Assembly (NCBI GenBank): GCA_021904315.1
Contig: CM038911.1
Location: 12,187,390 to 12,251,389 of the forward strand
DNA: 64,000 nt
Reading direction: 5' to 3'
Origin: Sphagnum magellanicum
Lineage: Eukaryota; Streptophyta; Sphagnopsida; Sphagnales; Sphagnaceae
In this document: positions 12,526 to 25,900 of the stretch, one piece after another
Numbering within the stretch: position 1 is the first letter of the stretch
How the letters are laid out: each line of letters starts with the position of its first letter
Position numbers and translations under genes: made by a program
Notes under the pieces: generated by a model
Databases searched by the model: none
What the model was told of the DNA's origin: nothing
Seen by the model: the letters and a program-made list of their open reading frames with translations, nothing else

Positions 12526-13163
12526 TTTCACCCATGTAGGTGGGCGAAAGGGGAGGAACGCTATACTTCAAAATAGAACCTTCTATTATAGAGAGCCTCC
12601 ATACATGTAGCTTTTGTTACTACCTATGATGAGCTCCAACATTATATGTGCACATAGTTGTTATTGTAGATTGATCAAAAGTACTGCCTGCCTCCTTTTT
12701 TCATGGTCTGTCCTTGGCCTGATTCATCTTTTTGAGAAAAGAGATGGATGATGACCAGACATGCTTTGGGACCTCCTATGCACCAGGTCTCCATTACAAG
12801 CCCAAAACATGCATACCATGGGTCCAAAGTGCAATGGTGCAGCACTGAGGGAAAAATATGCCCATCACAAAAGAAAAATAATTGAACTTTGGGGGTTCCC
12901 ACAACCATGTACCCCAATTAGTGCCCTTGGGATTAGGTGAGGCCAAAATTGTGGCCAACAAATTTAAGAATCAAAATCATGCTCAGCCAATGAGGAGGTG
13001 TAGTGTGCACCGTAGATACATAAGAATGTTTTTTTTTTTGGAAGGGGGGGTTAGGGACGCGAGTTTTTTTCTTTTTTCTTTTGAAAAGGGGATTGTGAGT
13101 GTTTTCTTTTCTATTTTGGGTCGAGGGTGGTTTATTTTGTGTCACGACACACCTTTTTTTTTG

Positions 13164-13360
13164 GTTTAGTTTGCAAGGTGGTTGTGGAGGTCTAAAATAA
13201 GTTTTATTCTAAGGGGCCAATCATTGATTTAATCATGATTGACCCATCAATCTAAAATAAGTTTTATTCATTTGGGTGATTGGCTCATTGGACCATCTAA
13301 TTGGACCCTAGGACCTCAAAAAAGGTTAGTTTACAAGTGGTTGTGGAGGTCCAAAGAAAT
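13164..13360 (+). repeat. Short local duplications
   Basis: GTGGTTGTGGAGGTC occurs near 13180 and again near 13343, each preceded by GGTT(T)AGTTT. The word TCTAAAATAAGTTTTATTC occurs twice, about 60 bp apart, between them. Probably the ends and interior of a small unclassified element. Confidence 0.5.
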
Positions 13361-15306
13361 TCTTTACTTTTCACTTACATAGGTGCGCCACATATATAAC
13401 AAAAACTAGAGGTTTTTTTTTGGCTTTCTAATTTTATCAACCATTTTCATGAATTCATGGCTCCCCATGTCATTTTGTTTTTCTTTGTTCTCTTATTCCT
13501 TCTTCTTTGTGCTATGGAGAGATGAGAGAGTTGCATGCTTAGTGTAAATAGAACTTGTCTTTTGCATGGAGGTTTAAAAAAGTTCCAATTCTTTCACTTA
13601 GATCAATGTCAACTGAGCTATGGGGACAATTTGTATGTTAGGAGTGTGTTTGTGTGTCTAGAGTGGGTTTTTTTGTTTTTGTTTTGGGTGATGAACCAAT
13701 CAGAGAGGTATATCACCAAAATAAAATAAAATTTCAAGGTTTTCTCCTCCCCCTCGCCCCAAACTAATCAATATGAATCACACTATACTATATCACATAC
13801 ATGACTTGATTTCTCATTGGTTAGATGAAAATTCTATTCCTAAAATTGGCTGCCATTATTTTTGGCCTGGACTAATAGCCCTCCCTAAGAACACCATACC
13901 TATTCACATACAAAGTCGGGGTATAATGAGAAAAGGATTGAAAATGGGGAAAAAAAGGGAAGTATTGAAAAGGAATTTGTCTAAACTTTGGACAATTTAA
14001 AGGTTTGAAAATTATGAATACACTAGGTACTGTGTTGTTACCCACCAAGAAAACTTCATTGAAAACTTGTGAAACTTGGTAATGAGAGAAACTCATACCT
14101 ACTTTGATGATGAGGAAAACCCTGTGATATAAGAAATGGGCGGAGAAAGTCCCATGCTCGAAACAATCATATTTATCAAACACGTTTGGGAGTCATGTTT
14201 GTTTCTAGTCCCTAAATTTGGTAATATATTAAGATGCTAACAATTTAAAATTAATTGGCTATTTAAAATTAGTTTTTGGCCATTGGGTAAATTCTAATAA
14301 TGAATGTACATCAAAATAATTTTTGGCTTTTGGGCAAGTACTACGTCCACAAAGACCTACCAGAAGTTTTCTAGTGTATTTGGAGGTAATGTTACCAAGT
14401 GGAAATTTTTATTTACAAAAGGCAGACATTTTCATAAACCGAAATGACCATAGGAATGCGCATTTCCATTTAAAAACTAAACACTCATAGGAGTTAAGAT
14501 TTTTTGGTGAAATAACCAACCTATTTGTCTCTCTCTCTTTTTTTTTCTTGTGACAACCATTGGGTATCATCAAAAAAAAAAATGAAAAGAAATTTTCATA
14601 AGTCTTTACAATGGGTAAAGCTTTGAGAAGGGGTGTTATACTATATGTAAAGAAAATACAAATTTTAAGAAAATAATAATTTGAAAGCACCTCATTGATA
14701 AGGAGTTGATTTATTACTGTGAATATTTGAGATTCACACAAAAAAAAAAAAAGAAAAAAAGATTTGTTTGTCAATTGAAAAAAAGCACCTTGGAGAAATA
14801 CCATATGATATGTTATGAGCCTCCCCTAATTCTCGAACCTATTATTATGTACATCCACCCTCAGACAACCACCCTCGAGGCTACAACCCTCAAATTAGGG
14901 GAGGCCCTCAGGAGCAGACCTAAAAAGTATGATTGAAAGTTGAAATGGTGAAATATTTCAGCACATTCAAGAAAAGTAGCTAGCTCACATTGATGGTGCT
15001 CAGTAGTACTGCACTTGTGGACTTGGTTGGTGGGTGACATGAATGTGAGTGAGCTACTTTTTTTAGTCGACAAAAACTACTACTACTACTTAAGGTAATG
15101 AAGACTGCAGAGAAAAAAAATTTACAAAGGGAAGGAAGTTCAAATGAATGAACATGGACTCCCCTGCAAAATCGCAATAAAAAAAAATTTAAAATTGCTA
15201 AAAATAAAATGCTATATCAAAAATAATCAAAAGTGCTAAAATCATGCGACTTTTTGAGATTGTCAATAGCCAGAAATTTCTACTGAGATTATTCAAAAGA
15301 ACTGTC
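13361..15306. other. AT-rich intergenic stretch, no gene seen
   Basis: Contains a 12-bp perfect inverted repeat, CCTCCCCTAATT at 14820-14831 against AATTAGGGGAGG at 14893-14904, and several A/T homopolymers. Open frames here are short and without domains. Confidence 0.5.
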
Positions 15307-15540
15307 AGATGTGTTTATTCATGGGTTCAATTAGGTAGCTCAAATTATAGAAGGATGCATTTTAAAGAAAAAAAAAAGCTTTCATAATTTAGCTTAATCA
15401 CCAGATGTGCCTATATGTGGTTCAATTAGGTAGCCCAAATTATATAGAAGGATGTATTTTTAAAAACAATTATGTTCATAATTTAGCTTAATCACCATAT
15501 GTGTTTATAAATGTTATAGAAGGATGGTTTTTGAATTTTT
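15307..15540 (+). repeat. Tandem repeat of about 95 bp, 2.5 units
   Basis: Units start at 15307, 15403 and 15497, with shared words GGTTCAATTAGGTAGC, AATTATAGAAGGATG and CATAATTTAGCTTAATCACC. The third unit lacks part of the interior. Confidence 0.8.
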
Positions 15541-15559
15541 TTTTTAATATTTTAGCTTG

Positions 15560-15800
15560 TAGTCAAAATTTGGCTAAATCTTCCTGTGAGTGATTACCAC
15601 ATTGGCTATAATTACCAAAAAAAAAAATGCCACAATGAACAAACATGGCCTCCTCCACTTACAAAATTGCACATATTTAGGTAGTAGCCAAATTTGGCTA
15701 AATATTCGTATGAACCATTTGCCACATTGGCTATAATTACAACCAAAAAAAAAATTGCCACAATGAACAAACATGGCCTCGATATCACTACAAAAATTGC
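15560..15800 (+). repeat. Tandem repeat of about 125 bp, two units
   Basis: Both units contain AATTTGGCTAAAT, CACATTGGCTATAATTAC, an A-run and CCACAATGAACAAACATGGC. The AATTTGGCTAAATCTTC block belongs to a motif that also occurs near 2934, 31370 and 41218, so this array was probably built from a dispersed element. Confidence 0.8.
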
Positions 15801-15989
15801 AAATGTTTTGCAATAAATTTTTTCAATAGTTGATAGGTAGTTAGGTAATTCATTTTATTCATTAATTAATTAATTCATTGATTGATTGGCGTGAGAAAAT
15901 CCCAAGTTGCAAGTTCCAACCGACCTTCACGAATATCTCGCTCCACCGCTAATTTATGACGACGACAACAACAACAACCCCTTCGCAGG

Positions 15990-16316
15990 CTTCATTTATA
16001 AACGCGGCTTCTGTTGAGTACTACTCGAGTGACCGTAACACACGTCTAACGCATCACCGACTTTGCATTCAATGCCGCATTTATGTACCCATTACGCGTG
16101 CATCGCCTTCTCCTCACCTTCCAACTTCCATGTACTTGTTGTGCTATCAAATGGAAGTAAGTAATGGCTCTCTCAATATACAACTCTTTCGTTTTTGACA
16201 AAATCCCATCTCTCTCTCTCTCTCTCTCTCGTCTGCCGTCAGAGACCGTCTTTGGCTGCTGCTGCTGCTACTACTACTCCTACTACCACTTGTGGTTTCA
16301 TTGAGTCCTTTTGTCA
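15990..16316 (+). promoter_or_regulatory. Putative promoter and 5' leader of the LEA_2-like gene
   Basis: TTTATAAA at 15995-16002 is a TATA-like box about 315 bp before the start codon. The leader carries an 11-unit TC microsatellite (16209-16230) and a GCTGCT/CTACTA trinucleotide stretch (about 16255-16290). ACGT and CGTG cores lie between. Only the composition is certain; the TATA assignment is a guess. Confidence 0.35.
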
Positions 16317-17801
16317 ATGGGGGAGGCAGAGAGTTTTCATAGAATAGCAATGAGTCCAGCAGGGAATGCGGAGGTGAAGGCACAGCCGCCTATTTACAAG
16401 AGGCGAACATGTCGGATTTGTTGTGGGGTGACGGCGCTGCTTGTGTTGGCTCTTGTGGTGGTGATTATTGTTTTGAGCCAGACGTTGTTCAAGTTTAGGG
16501 ATCCCGAGGTGAGTATCATCTCCATGAAGCTGGAGTCCATCAGTGTGGCTTTGGATGTGCTTACGCTTTCGGCAATGCTCAATATCTCGGTGGCCACTGA
16601 CGTTCGGGTCACCAATCCTAACCATTACAACTTCAAGTATACCAACAGCACAGCAATGATGTTTTATCATGGTCAGCAGGTGAGAGAATGTGCCTTCATT
16701 GTGCCGTTTTGAACATTCTGTTTTATCTTCTTTCGAAACGAGGAGATTTTTATTTTTTTCCCTGCTCCTCTTAGGCAAATAGAGAGGACTTCAGAGACTT
16801 GCTCGTCCCTTTATAGAGAACTGGAAACACCTACTGCAATAGGAGCAGGAGAGTGTTCTTTTCAGTTTGATCCCTTAGGTCTTTGTGGAGGTGGAATCAG
16901 TTGCAAGAGAAAGAACGTCCAAGGTAATGATCTAGCTCGATCTTGTTAGGCGAAAATGCTTTAACATTTACAAACGGTATGCCTCCGGATATCAGGAATG
17001 GTTCGGTATTATTGTGGCAAATCATGACCAGCAGACTGTGCTGCTGTACTAGTTAAAATGTCGAACCCTAGAGGCCTTGTACTAAGTTTTTGAGGAGTCC
17101 TCGTGCCACAAACTCTTCATAGGAACTGACCAGGGGTGCACACAGACAAGAGAATTGATTGACCTGGCTAGGATTGAGTGGCAGGCTCCAGGCTCATTCC
17201 TGTGTGTAGGTTAGTATGGAATATCAATAGAGACTTGGGAGCCATGAAATAATGTTCTTAGATGTTATCAAACGTACACAGAGCGGGCTAATGACAGAAA
17301 GTTGCATCTCAACTTGCATTACTGCAATGCAATTCCATATGGCAATTGGTTTCGTGGGCCTTTTTAAAACTATTAGTAGGGACTGTGGAACCTGAAAGTT
17401 GCATTGGGATTTGGGAGTCCATCAATGTCTGTCTAAATGCACTGTGAAATGTGTATGTTTATGCACACCGTCCAGTATGTATATGTATGTTGATTGTTGA
17501 ATGTGTTGATCAGATTGGCGATATTTCACTTGGTGCTGGTGAAATCCGAGCTAAGCAGTCTGTGGATATGGCAGCTATCGTCACAGTTGAAGCATTGAAG
17601 ATTGTGGAGAGTCCAAACGTGCTAAGTGATTTGGAATCTAGGATTGCTCCATTGAACCTAACTTCTTCCATCCCAGGGCGAGTGAATGTGGCAGGGATTT
17701 ACAAGCATCATGTTGTGGCAACTCTTGATTGTAATATGGAGATCTGGGTCACCAACCAGACTTTGAAGGACTATCAGTGCACACAGCACGTGAAGCTGTG
17801 A
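16317..17801 (+). CDS. LEA_2 / NDR1-HIN1-like membrane-anchored protein, 216 aa, two exons
   Basis: Exon 1 16317-16679 and exon 2 17514-17801, separated by a GT-AG intron of 834 bp in phase 0 (GTGAGA donor, GATCAG acceptor). The protein starts with a short basic cytosolic tail (YKRRTCRICC), has one hydrophobic helix at about residues 37-57, then a LEA_2 (LEA14-type) domain from about residue 90 with DVRVTNPNHYNFKYTNS, YHGQQIGDISLGAGEI and a closing YQCTQHVKL. Families of this shape (NHL and LEA_2 proteins) are single-pass proteins of plasma or internal membranes, often linked to defence or dehydration. The start at 16317 is the first ATG of the frame. The family call rests on architecture and motifs; a specific role cannot be given. 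Confidence 0.85.
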
Positions 17802-20750
17802 TTCCCATTTGCAATGAAAGGGCTACAGTCTGTGGAGTTGATGGGAAAATGCACAGTCTGTGTTTGCATTCTCTGACTTGGCCTCAGTGAAGCTTGGGAT
17901 GAACAGACAGCTGTATTGTGGAGGAAATAGTCAAGCAGCTGTGTACCAGGACAGTACTTGATGCTGCTCTCCAATTCAGCAGAATGCACGTTTTATTAGA
18001 ATAGAGGGTGGAGGATGTATAAGGGGATAGGTTTCTCACAGTGGTAGCTCAAAACTCAAAGGCGCCTTCCACTCTACACAAGACAAACTGGGTGTTGGAG
18101 CCATGGTAGAGTAAGTCCATGGGAGCATCTTTCAGTACCCTGTGAACACATTGGAAGAAGACTTGCTGTTGAAAATTGCAGTAAGCTTATGTAAAAGCTT
18201 GACCTACTTTATAGACAACATCACAAGAACCAAGGTCAAGTCATGTGACTGAAAATATGTGCATCTTTGGGACTTCAGTGCATTCTCTGTAACCAGAGGA
18301 CAATAGTAGGCTCAAGATCCTTCCATTCTAGGAGGGATATTCACCCTCATGGTGAACTAGGGAATTCCTCTGAATGCTTTGGGCTGGAATCTAAGGCGAG
18401 ACTTATACCTAGTATGAGACTTTGGTTAATTGGGTATTGAGGTGCATGGTGTATGCAGCAGGCCAGGGTGAACCAGCACCTACACTGGACCCGGTATGTT
18501 CACCTTTCTTGAGTGAGGCCTTTTAGGGGCCATGTTTCACTTAGGGAATGTTTAAAATTTGAACTCGAAGATTCTGATTTAGTTTTAGGATGAGTTAGAA
18601 GGAACCCTAAAAAATTGGGATTTTCACCATGGTAGCAGTGTAGGTAGGTACTGAAGACTAGACAACAGAGAAACAGCTAGGAAAAGAAGTGTATTATGGA
18701 AAGTGCTGGGTACAAGCCATTGTGCCTGGTAATGGTGCCTTCAAGGAGTTTTGGGCAAGCCTGGTAAGGTGAGTAAAAATTTCTGAAAGGACAGCAAAAA
18801 TAGGCACAATAGCCTGTACCCCACAAGTGCATGTTCCATAACAGAATGGTTTTCATGAATTGCACAATGGGCATCTGGATTTTTAACAATGGTTAGGTCA
18901 TGTAGACCGAAGAAGACTAAGTTGTCAATTGTGCCTTGTTAAGGGGATCAAAAAGAGGCAGAAAAGGTCACATGAAAACCACTTAATAACCAGCTACCTT
19001 AATGGTTATGCCCGAGCCTGTGTCTCCAGAGTTATCAACACATGCACACACACAAAACCATGTAGTAACGTTTTGCAGTGTATGGGGTCTCACCCATTTT
19101 TTCTAGTGCTGCTATTAGTATGTACTATATACTAAATGCAACATCAGTTTGAATTAAAATGGATGCTTTTATTTTGGGTTGCATATGAGTATGGCATTGA
19201 TGTATATACGGTTTGCGTGATACTAGGGGTATATGAACATTGGTATGATAATTTTTATTGCTCACCATGCATGAAAAAAATGCCATAGAGATTTACAAAA
19301 ATCAGTTTCACTGATCACTTAAGTACACATGCTGTTTGAGGTTTCAGGAAGGTAGTTTGTTTGCTGCAAGTCAAAAAGATGCTGCTGCAATCCCCAACCA
19401 CAATATAGGATATTCAACAAGACAGATCCTATCATAGCACGGATGTAAATGCCTAATGCCACTGACCTGCTCAGACCTAGCTACATCGACCAAAAGCTTG
19501 GTATTGGGACTTTTTGCACTTGTGAAAAAAGAAACAAGTTTGGTATGTGTGGCTGAACCTTAAGACGTTCTCCCTACAATGCAAATTTTCACCAATTTAC
19601 TTCAGTTCATTCATACCCAATTGGTATGTTTTACAGCTAAGGGGTACAGCAACATGTTTTTTTGGTTTTTCTTGATGTTGCTCAGTTGGCCACATCTATC
19701 CAAGCAAGGTAATTGCAGGTTGCAATCTTTCATTTTGGCATATTAGTAGAATGGCTACGCACCTTCATGCTACACATGTTGTTTGGGGTTATGAAGATGA
19801 TAAAATTTTCAGCTTAGAATTCAAAGTAAGCAATGATGTTGGGATTATTAATGGTGCAAGTGAAGCTTAAGTTTGGTAGAAAAGTTGGTGGATGGGAATT
19901 ATGCAATATCCAAGCTAGTTGCTAGCAAGTTGTCACTTGTGCAAAGCGCTAGACTCATATTTGAAGACCTTGCATCATGACCAAATGCAGTAGAAATGTT
20001 AGTACCATCTAGGGGAATTGAATTCCAATTCAAAAATGTACTTTGCCCAGTGCAATGGATGGTGGACTTGCAAAACAAAACCCACTTCACTACCAAAATC
20101 CCCATTTACAAAGCAAAGAGTCGTGGACAAGATGATACAACTCAGCATTGTTTTCAACATATGTAGGCCTAATTTCTAGAAGACAATCAAATGCCTATAA
20201 CTCCAATCCATAGCAACCCTTCATCTCATTCCATTATCTAATGTTAGTATAGAATGGGAAATCCTAAATTTTATAGAATTCTTTTGCAAGCTTCTTGACC
20301 ACCCACTATAATAGATCTTGTCTTTTACTCCATTTTTACATGACAAAATTTTAGTCAAAACAAACTCTTGAACAAGTTGATATTAAATTCAAATTGGACT
20401 AGTCATATACGACAAGCATAAGTAGTATAGGTCAATCATATTAAACATGACCAAATGACTAGTTATGTTCACTATGTCGTGTCCATTTTGACTAACAACC
20501 AACCCATCATTTTGTTATGTTTATTTTGATTTAATATTAATTTGTATTGTTAATTGATGTGACAACTTGTTTGTTTTGATTAAAAACTAACATAGGTGCT
20601 AGTGGATGTTGATTGATAAGTAACATATATCATAATTGTGATCTAAGTTTTATCTATTGATGAACTTGTGCTTCACATTGGATGCACTACTAATGGTGAT
20701 CAATAGATGAGAAAAATGAATTGATTTTGTGAAAATTAAGTTCCATTTAA
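17802..20750. other. Intergenic stretch downstream of the LEA_2-like gene
   Basis: The first few hundred bases probably include the 3' UTR. Composition is less AT-rich to about 19.1 kb and then falls to the background. Near 18475 a short GGCCAGGGTGAACCAGCACC resembles the opening of dispersed repeat R1. No gene is recognised. Confidence 0.5.
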
Positions 20751-20754
20751 ATGA

Positions 20755-21010
20755 AAATGTTGAATGAAATTGCATGCAATTTCAATTGAATTGAAAAGAA
20801 ATCGGATGCAAATTGGTGCAAAAGATATTGAAAATTTGCTCGTGACTGTGATGTTGAAATTTTCTTTTGGAAAGACATATTTTCATTCCTCTTTACATGG
20901 GAATCAATTAAATAGATTCTATTTGAAATTGTCCAAAAAATGATTTATGAAACTTAAAGTTGTCTTACTTAAACCGATTTTGATGCATAATTGTCATAAC
21001 AAACTAATGA
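20755..21010 (+). repeat. Dispersed repeat R3, copy 1
   Basis: Aligns with 26715-27035 in the same orientation through shared words: ATGCAAATTGGT, AAAGATATT, CATGCCTCTTTGATTAC versus CATTCCTCTTTACAT, and GAAACCTAAAGTTGTCCTAC versus GAAACTTAAAGTTGTCTTAC. Two direct copies about 6 kb apart could be very old LTRs or two copies of one dispersed element. Confidence 0.55.
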
Positions 21011-21184
21011 CAATTCCTAGGGATATAAAATCTAGGTAAGGCATGTAGGTGTCTAGGCCCCCTACCTTAGGCATGTACACCTCCCTCCCCGAAGCATGTA
21101 GGCCATTTAAACATGGTTGAAATCATGTGTAAGCATTTCCTCAAGGCATGTAGGCCATTTAAACATGGAGGGCATGTCATAGGA

Positions 21185-21258
21185 AAAAATTGAACCCTTC
21201 ATTTCCATGGCTAGAAGTCAAGGCCTTAATCATACAACCACTTCACGTGGTAACAAAT
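21185..21258 (-). mobile_element. SINE-like tRNA-promoter module
   Basis: On the minus strand, an A-box-like TGAAGTGGTTGTATGATT (21245-21228) is followed about 50 bases on by a B-box-like GGGTTCAATT (21197-21188). No full tRNA cloverleaf is apparent, so this is more likely a SINE head than a tRNA gene. Confidence 0.35.
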
Positions 21259-21429
21259 AATGTCATTGTAAAAAATATAAACACACATTTATTTTAAATT
21301 TTGCACATTATAACATTTATATTCACCCCATTACAACTTTAATTAACATATTATGTTAACACATAACTATAAACATGAATCAATTTCAAATTGTCTTGTG
21401 TACATGTATTTCACATCTACATTCTTTAA

Positions 21430-21800
21430 AGAAGAAAAGTAGGTATAGGAAGGTAAATAATAGGTAGGTAAGTTGTAAGTAGGTTATAAATAAGTAGATG
21501 GCAAACATTTTGATACAATTACTTCTTGCCCACCTATTACTTGGCCACTTACCTACAAGTTATGTATTATCAACCTTTACCTACCTATTAATTATCGACC
21601 CCCAATCTACTTACAACCCATTTATTATTTATTTACCTAATAATTACCTATGTACATACTTATTACCAACCTTCAACCTACTTGTCACCTACCTATTGAG
21701 TTATCTATTATTTAACTACTTGCAAAAATTATTTGTTTCCTATTTATAACCAAACCCAACCTATTAATATTACCAATCTACAACCTACCTACATATTTAG
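21430..21800. repeat. Degenerate AGGT/ACCT-rich tract
   Basis: AGGTAGGT-like words at the left (21430-21500) give way to CCACCTA/TTACCTA words at the right (21540-21800), i.e. the complementary form. The same type of tract flanks the plastid insertion near 38 kb. No gene. Confidence 0.5.
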
Positions 21801-22616
21801 GGGAACCCAAGTGACATTTAGTACATGCCTAGGGGGCCTACACACCTACACATGGTATGTATATAAAATAACACTCTCAATGATTAAAATTTGGCACATA
21901 ACATGTAGTAAACCAGATCACCCATGGAATGACTTAAATTAGTCACACCATTGCAAACATTGACATCATAAAACGTTGATGCAATCCATGTGTTACTAAC
22001 ATTATCTTATTCAAAGAAAAATTATAGTCAACCTAATCAAATTAAACATGCCTACTATTGGGTGGAGGAGAAAAATGGACAAATAATTATTTCATGTAAA
22101 AACTTGTAACGTAATCATATACATGTCATTGTAATAACATTATAGTCACAATGTTAAGAGCATAAAATACATAATTTTGTTGTAGTGACTAGATATAAAT
22201 GAGTTTTAAACTGATTTTTCAATTTTTAATTAGATTTCATGAAGTTGAATGTAGATCTAATGTATGGTTGCGCTCCACATTCGCAAAATAAACCACAATT
22301 GTGATCTCAACAAGTTTGAGGTTTGAGATATTCAAACAACTTGTTTTTCAAATTTTGATTATTAGCCATATTGATCCACACATGATTGGTAGGGTTGTAA
22401 TCCAAGAGAGGTTTAATAGCAAATGGGCTATTATATTTCATCTAGAGTGCCATAAAAAAAATGAAATTAATAATAAAACTTCATCCAATAAGGTGTCATA
22501 TGCAACAACTTCATATATTTTATTGGTATAAAAGGCTATAATAATGTGCCTTCAAGATTGCCAAATGACCATGAGATATGGTTTAAGCTTATGGTTAAAT
22601 TTAATACTAAGGGTAA
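21801..22616. other. AT-rich spacer
   Basis: TTTGTTGTAGTGAC near 22177-22190 resembles a CACTA-type end in reverse orientation, but no partner end was found. Confidence 0.4.
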
Positions 22617-22958
22617 TTAATATCATAGTACTTGGGCGGTTTTTGTAATTATTTGTTGAATAAGTTATTTAGTCCAAAATTTTTGGTTAGACAAATTCCT
22701 TTTTTAATTCTAGAAATTTCAGCATATGTGTAATATATGTAATAAACATTGTTAATATTTTATAGATATTTCACTACATTAGTGGTCAAATGGATGTAAA
22801 GTAATTGATTTGGTGAGGTAGGTCCTTGGTTCAAAATTGGTTGGCAATTTGAATGTGTTTTTGAAAATTTCAGTAGGAAGGGCTGAATTTTTCTAAAAAT
22901 TTCAACAAAGTTGAAAATAATTTAATTTATGCCAAAGCTACCCAAGTACTATGGTAAT
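22617..22958. mobile_element. TIR element family T1, copy B (about 342 bp)
   Basis: Left arm ATCATAGTACTTGGGCGG at about 22622-22639; right arm, reverse-complemented, ACCATAGTACTTGGGTAGC at about 22937-22955. An internal GGTTCAAAATT lies 211 bp from the left end and TTATGCCAAA lies inside the right end, as in copy A. No coding capacity. Borders are approximate. Confidence 0.55.
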
Positions 22959-25900
22959 GACATTCATTAACACTGCACCAATATGAATTTTGAATAAGGA
23001 TGTTCAAATTTGGGAATTTTTGTTAGGTTGATGTCCCATTTTGAGATGTCCTTTTAAGACCTTGGCCGAACAACAATCATAATGATTTATAGGTTTTTTT
23101 TAATATAGAAACAAGTCAAGTTTTCACTAATTTATAAAGAGATTAATGTTGAAAGAGAAAATACATCTATTGATTTGAAAAGAAAATGTAATTAGAAAGG
23201 GGGAACAAATGTTTACCCATTCCTAGGAAAGAGTGATTAGAAAGGGCAAAGTAAAATGTCCAACCCCAAATCATGTATGGAGGAGATATTAAAAGATTGT
23301 TAGATCCCACTTCCCATTGAATATTAATATATTTAATGTTTAGAATGATTTTATTGAATCTAAATAATTTCATAAACATAAATATTGATGTAAATAATGT
23401 AGACTTGTCCAACTTTGATAAAATGTTTTGATGGATATTTCATTTTCAATGTTGATTTGAATATGTTTTTAATTATGATTAAAAAATGTCCATTAAAATA
23501 TTACAAATTTTTTAAAGATGAAATATAATGGTTTTATGTTTTTATATTTTATTTAATTGATAAAAATGATAAGTATAAATTTATTATACTATTTTAAATT
23601 TTGATTAAAATCGTCATTAAAATGAAAATATCAATATTAGTTATAAAAATGATCAATAATTTAGTTTTAATAGTATAATTATAATCTAATTTCATATTAA
23701 TTTATTTGTAATTTTTATTACAAACGAAAAATTACCATCATGTTGAATTAAATGTTACCGATTGTTGGAATTATGAACATTATGAAAGTTAATCAATATC
23801 AAAGGTGCAATCACAATAGCACGTACCACAACAAGTGTAATGCTTGTTTGATTTTTTCATGTTTTAAATTTGTAATTTAATTTGATGTTAAAATTGTAAA
23901 ATTTGTGTATATAATTATATTCTTAATATATCTAGGAACATGTGAATTAATTTGAAATTAATCCAATGGATAAAAAATAAACAAAAACATTCATTAAACA
24001 CTATAATGCTTGTTTTTAAGTAGTAAAAGGACTTGTAAATGGATGTGAATTTTTTTGAAAATGACATTTTTTCTCAAATTTGAAACATAAACCTTAATAA
24101 AATGGTATGAAGAATTTGTTTAAAAATTTAAAGACCTTTTCAATATTTTAGAAATATTTCGCACAAAGCAGTCACAAAAACAGTCAAAAAGCAAGTGGGT
24201 ATGGCTCATGTTATACCTTTCGCACCCCAAATCCATTAATAAAATGTGGATGTAGAATGTGGTTTAATGGTTTGAAATACACCAAGACACATTGAAATTT
24301 AGGACATTTAAAACATTTTGCAATCATGATGTGTAGGTCAAAAAATCTAATTATAATTTAAGATTCACCTTTCAAAACATAAATAATGTATTATTTAGTA
24401 AACCGTTAAGCTTTAAAATGTAGTTGTTGAATGAAAACATGAAACACAAATGCATTTGAATATGAATCATGGACTTTTAAATAACAACATACACAAAATA
24501 ACCTCAAGGTTTTCAAGACCTTAGTGTGATAAATAATGATAGTAGTAGGTTGAGAGACATGTGATTTATAATTAATATGCAATTGATTTGATCAAAACAT
24601 TATATCTTTGAATAATGTAGAATTTGAAATCAAGAGGCAAACTTTGAACATGTGTCAACTACATAAAATTTGAAAAATTATTATAATTAAAAAAAATTTA
24701 AATTGTTGGACACATAAACTTTATGGGTTTTAAGTCTTGCCCAAATTTCATTTTGCATCCAATGTATTGCCCACAAACAAGATCATTTTTATTTTCTTTT
24801 TTTTTGGTTGCCTTTTGTGTTCTATTTTTTCCATCTTGTAAAGCTTCTATGGCAACAAGTCATTCATCTTTGCATGTATTTGTCATTCAATTAATGACAC
24901 ACTAAAAAAATTGGAACTTCAACATTTTCATAGGATGTGAAAAACACAACATGATTTAATAGATTCATAATTTTCAAGATTGCTTTAAAAAAATGATTAA
25001 TGTAATACAAAAACAAATTGAACACATGTTTGTAGAATAATTAATAAACTTTGAAATTTCATCTCAAGGATAAAATATTCTTGAATATTCCAAAAGATTA
25101 TATTTTTCTTGACAAAATTTTGTTCTTTGAAAAAATTAAATTTGAAGATTACAAGTTTTTTACAAATAATATAATTAATGTCAAAGATGCCAAGGCATTA
25201 CAATAATAAATAAAATTTAAATATAAAAATGACATCAATGTACAATAAATTATGTAATAACCAAGATGGATAGTTTTATTAAAATAGTTTATATTTGTGT
25301 AAGGGACTAGGATCACCAAATGAATTTTAAAAGGTCTACATACAAAGCTTTTGATCTCATCAATTTTTGTTTATTTTACAGCAACAATTTCATCTTCTAT
25401 CCTAATTATTTTATCATTATTTTGATAAATTGTCAGTAACACATTAGTTTTGTCACAAGACATGCACAATGTAATATTTATTTATTTATTCATATTATGT
25501 ATGTCATCTTGTAATAATGATCAAATGGTATTTTGCATATATAATGTCTTGTAAATATTCATAAGTCCTTGTTCAATTTTGTTAAAGATTGATTTTATGA
25601 AACAAAAAAAATGTCAAATGTGAATTTCTATGATAATATTATCTACAAATATACTTGAACCATTCTTTGATTTTTTTTGCATTATTACATTTTTAAAAAA
25701 TCATCTTTTGTTTTATTTTGGTTAAGTAATTTGATAAACATGTAGGTTTTAAATGTTTCAAAATTTTCCCTCTCTTTTGAAAGATGAATACCCATGTCAC
25801 ATAAAACATCCTTGTAGAGCTATAAATGAATTGATATCATATGGATTGTGCTACATAATAATTATGTGATGCATAAATTCAAGTAGATTATCAAAACCCA

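Noticed and set aside
12254-12610. 118-codon plus-strand frame
   Set aside because: No family recognised and it is one half of a diverged duplication; kept only as a repeat.
14409-14804. 131-codon Phe-rich minus-strand frame
   Set aside because: Homopolymer-driven composition with no domain.
15787-15800. CACTACAAAAATTGC as a CACTA element start
   Set aside because: No reverse-complement partner found within several kilobases on either side.
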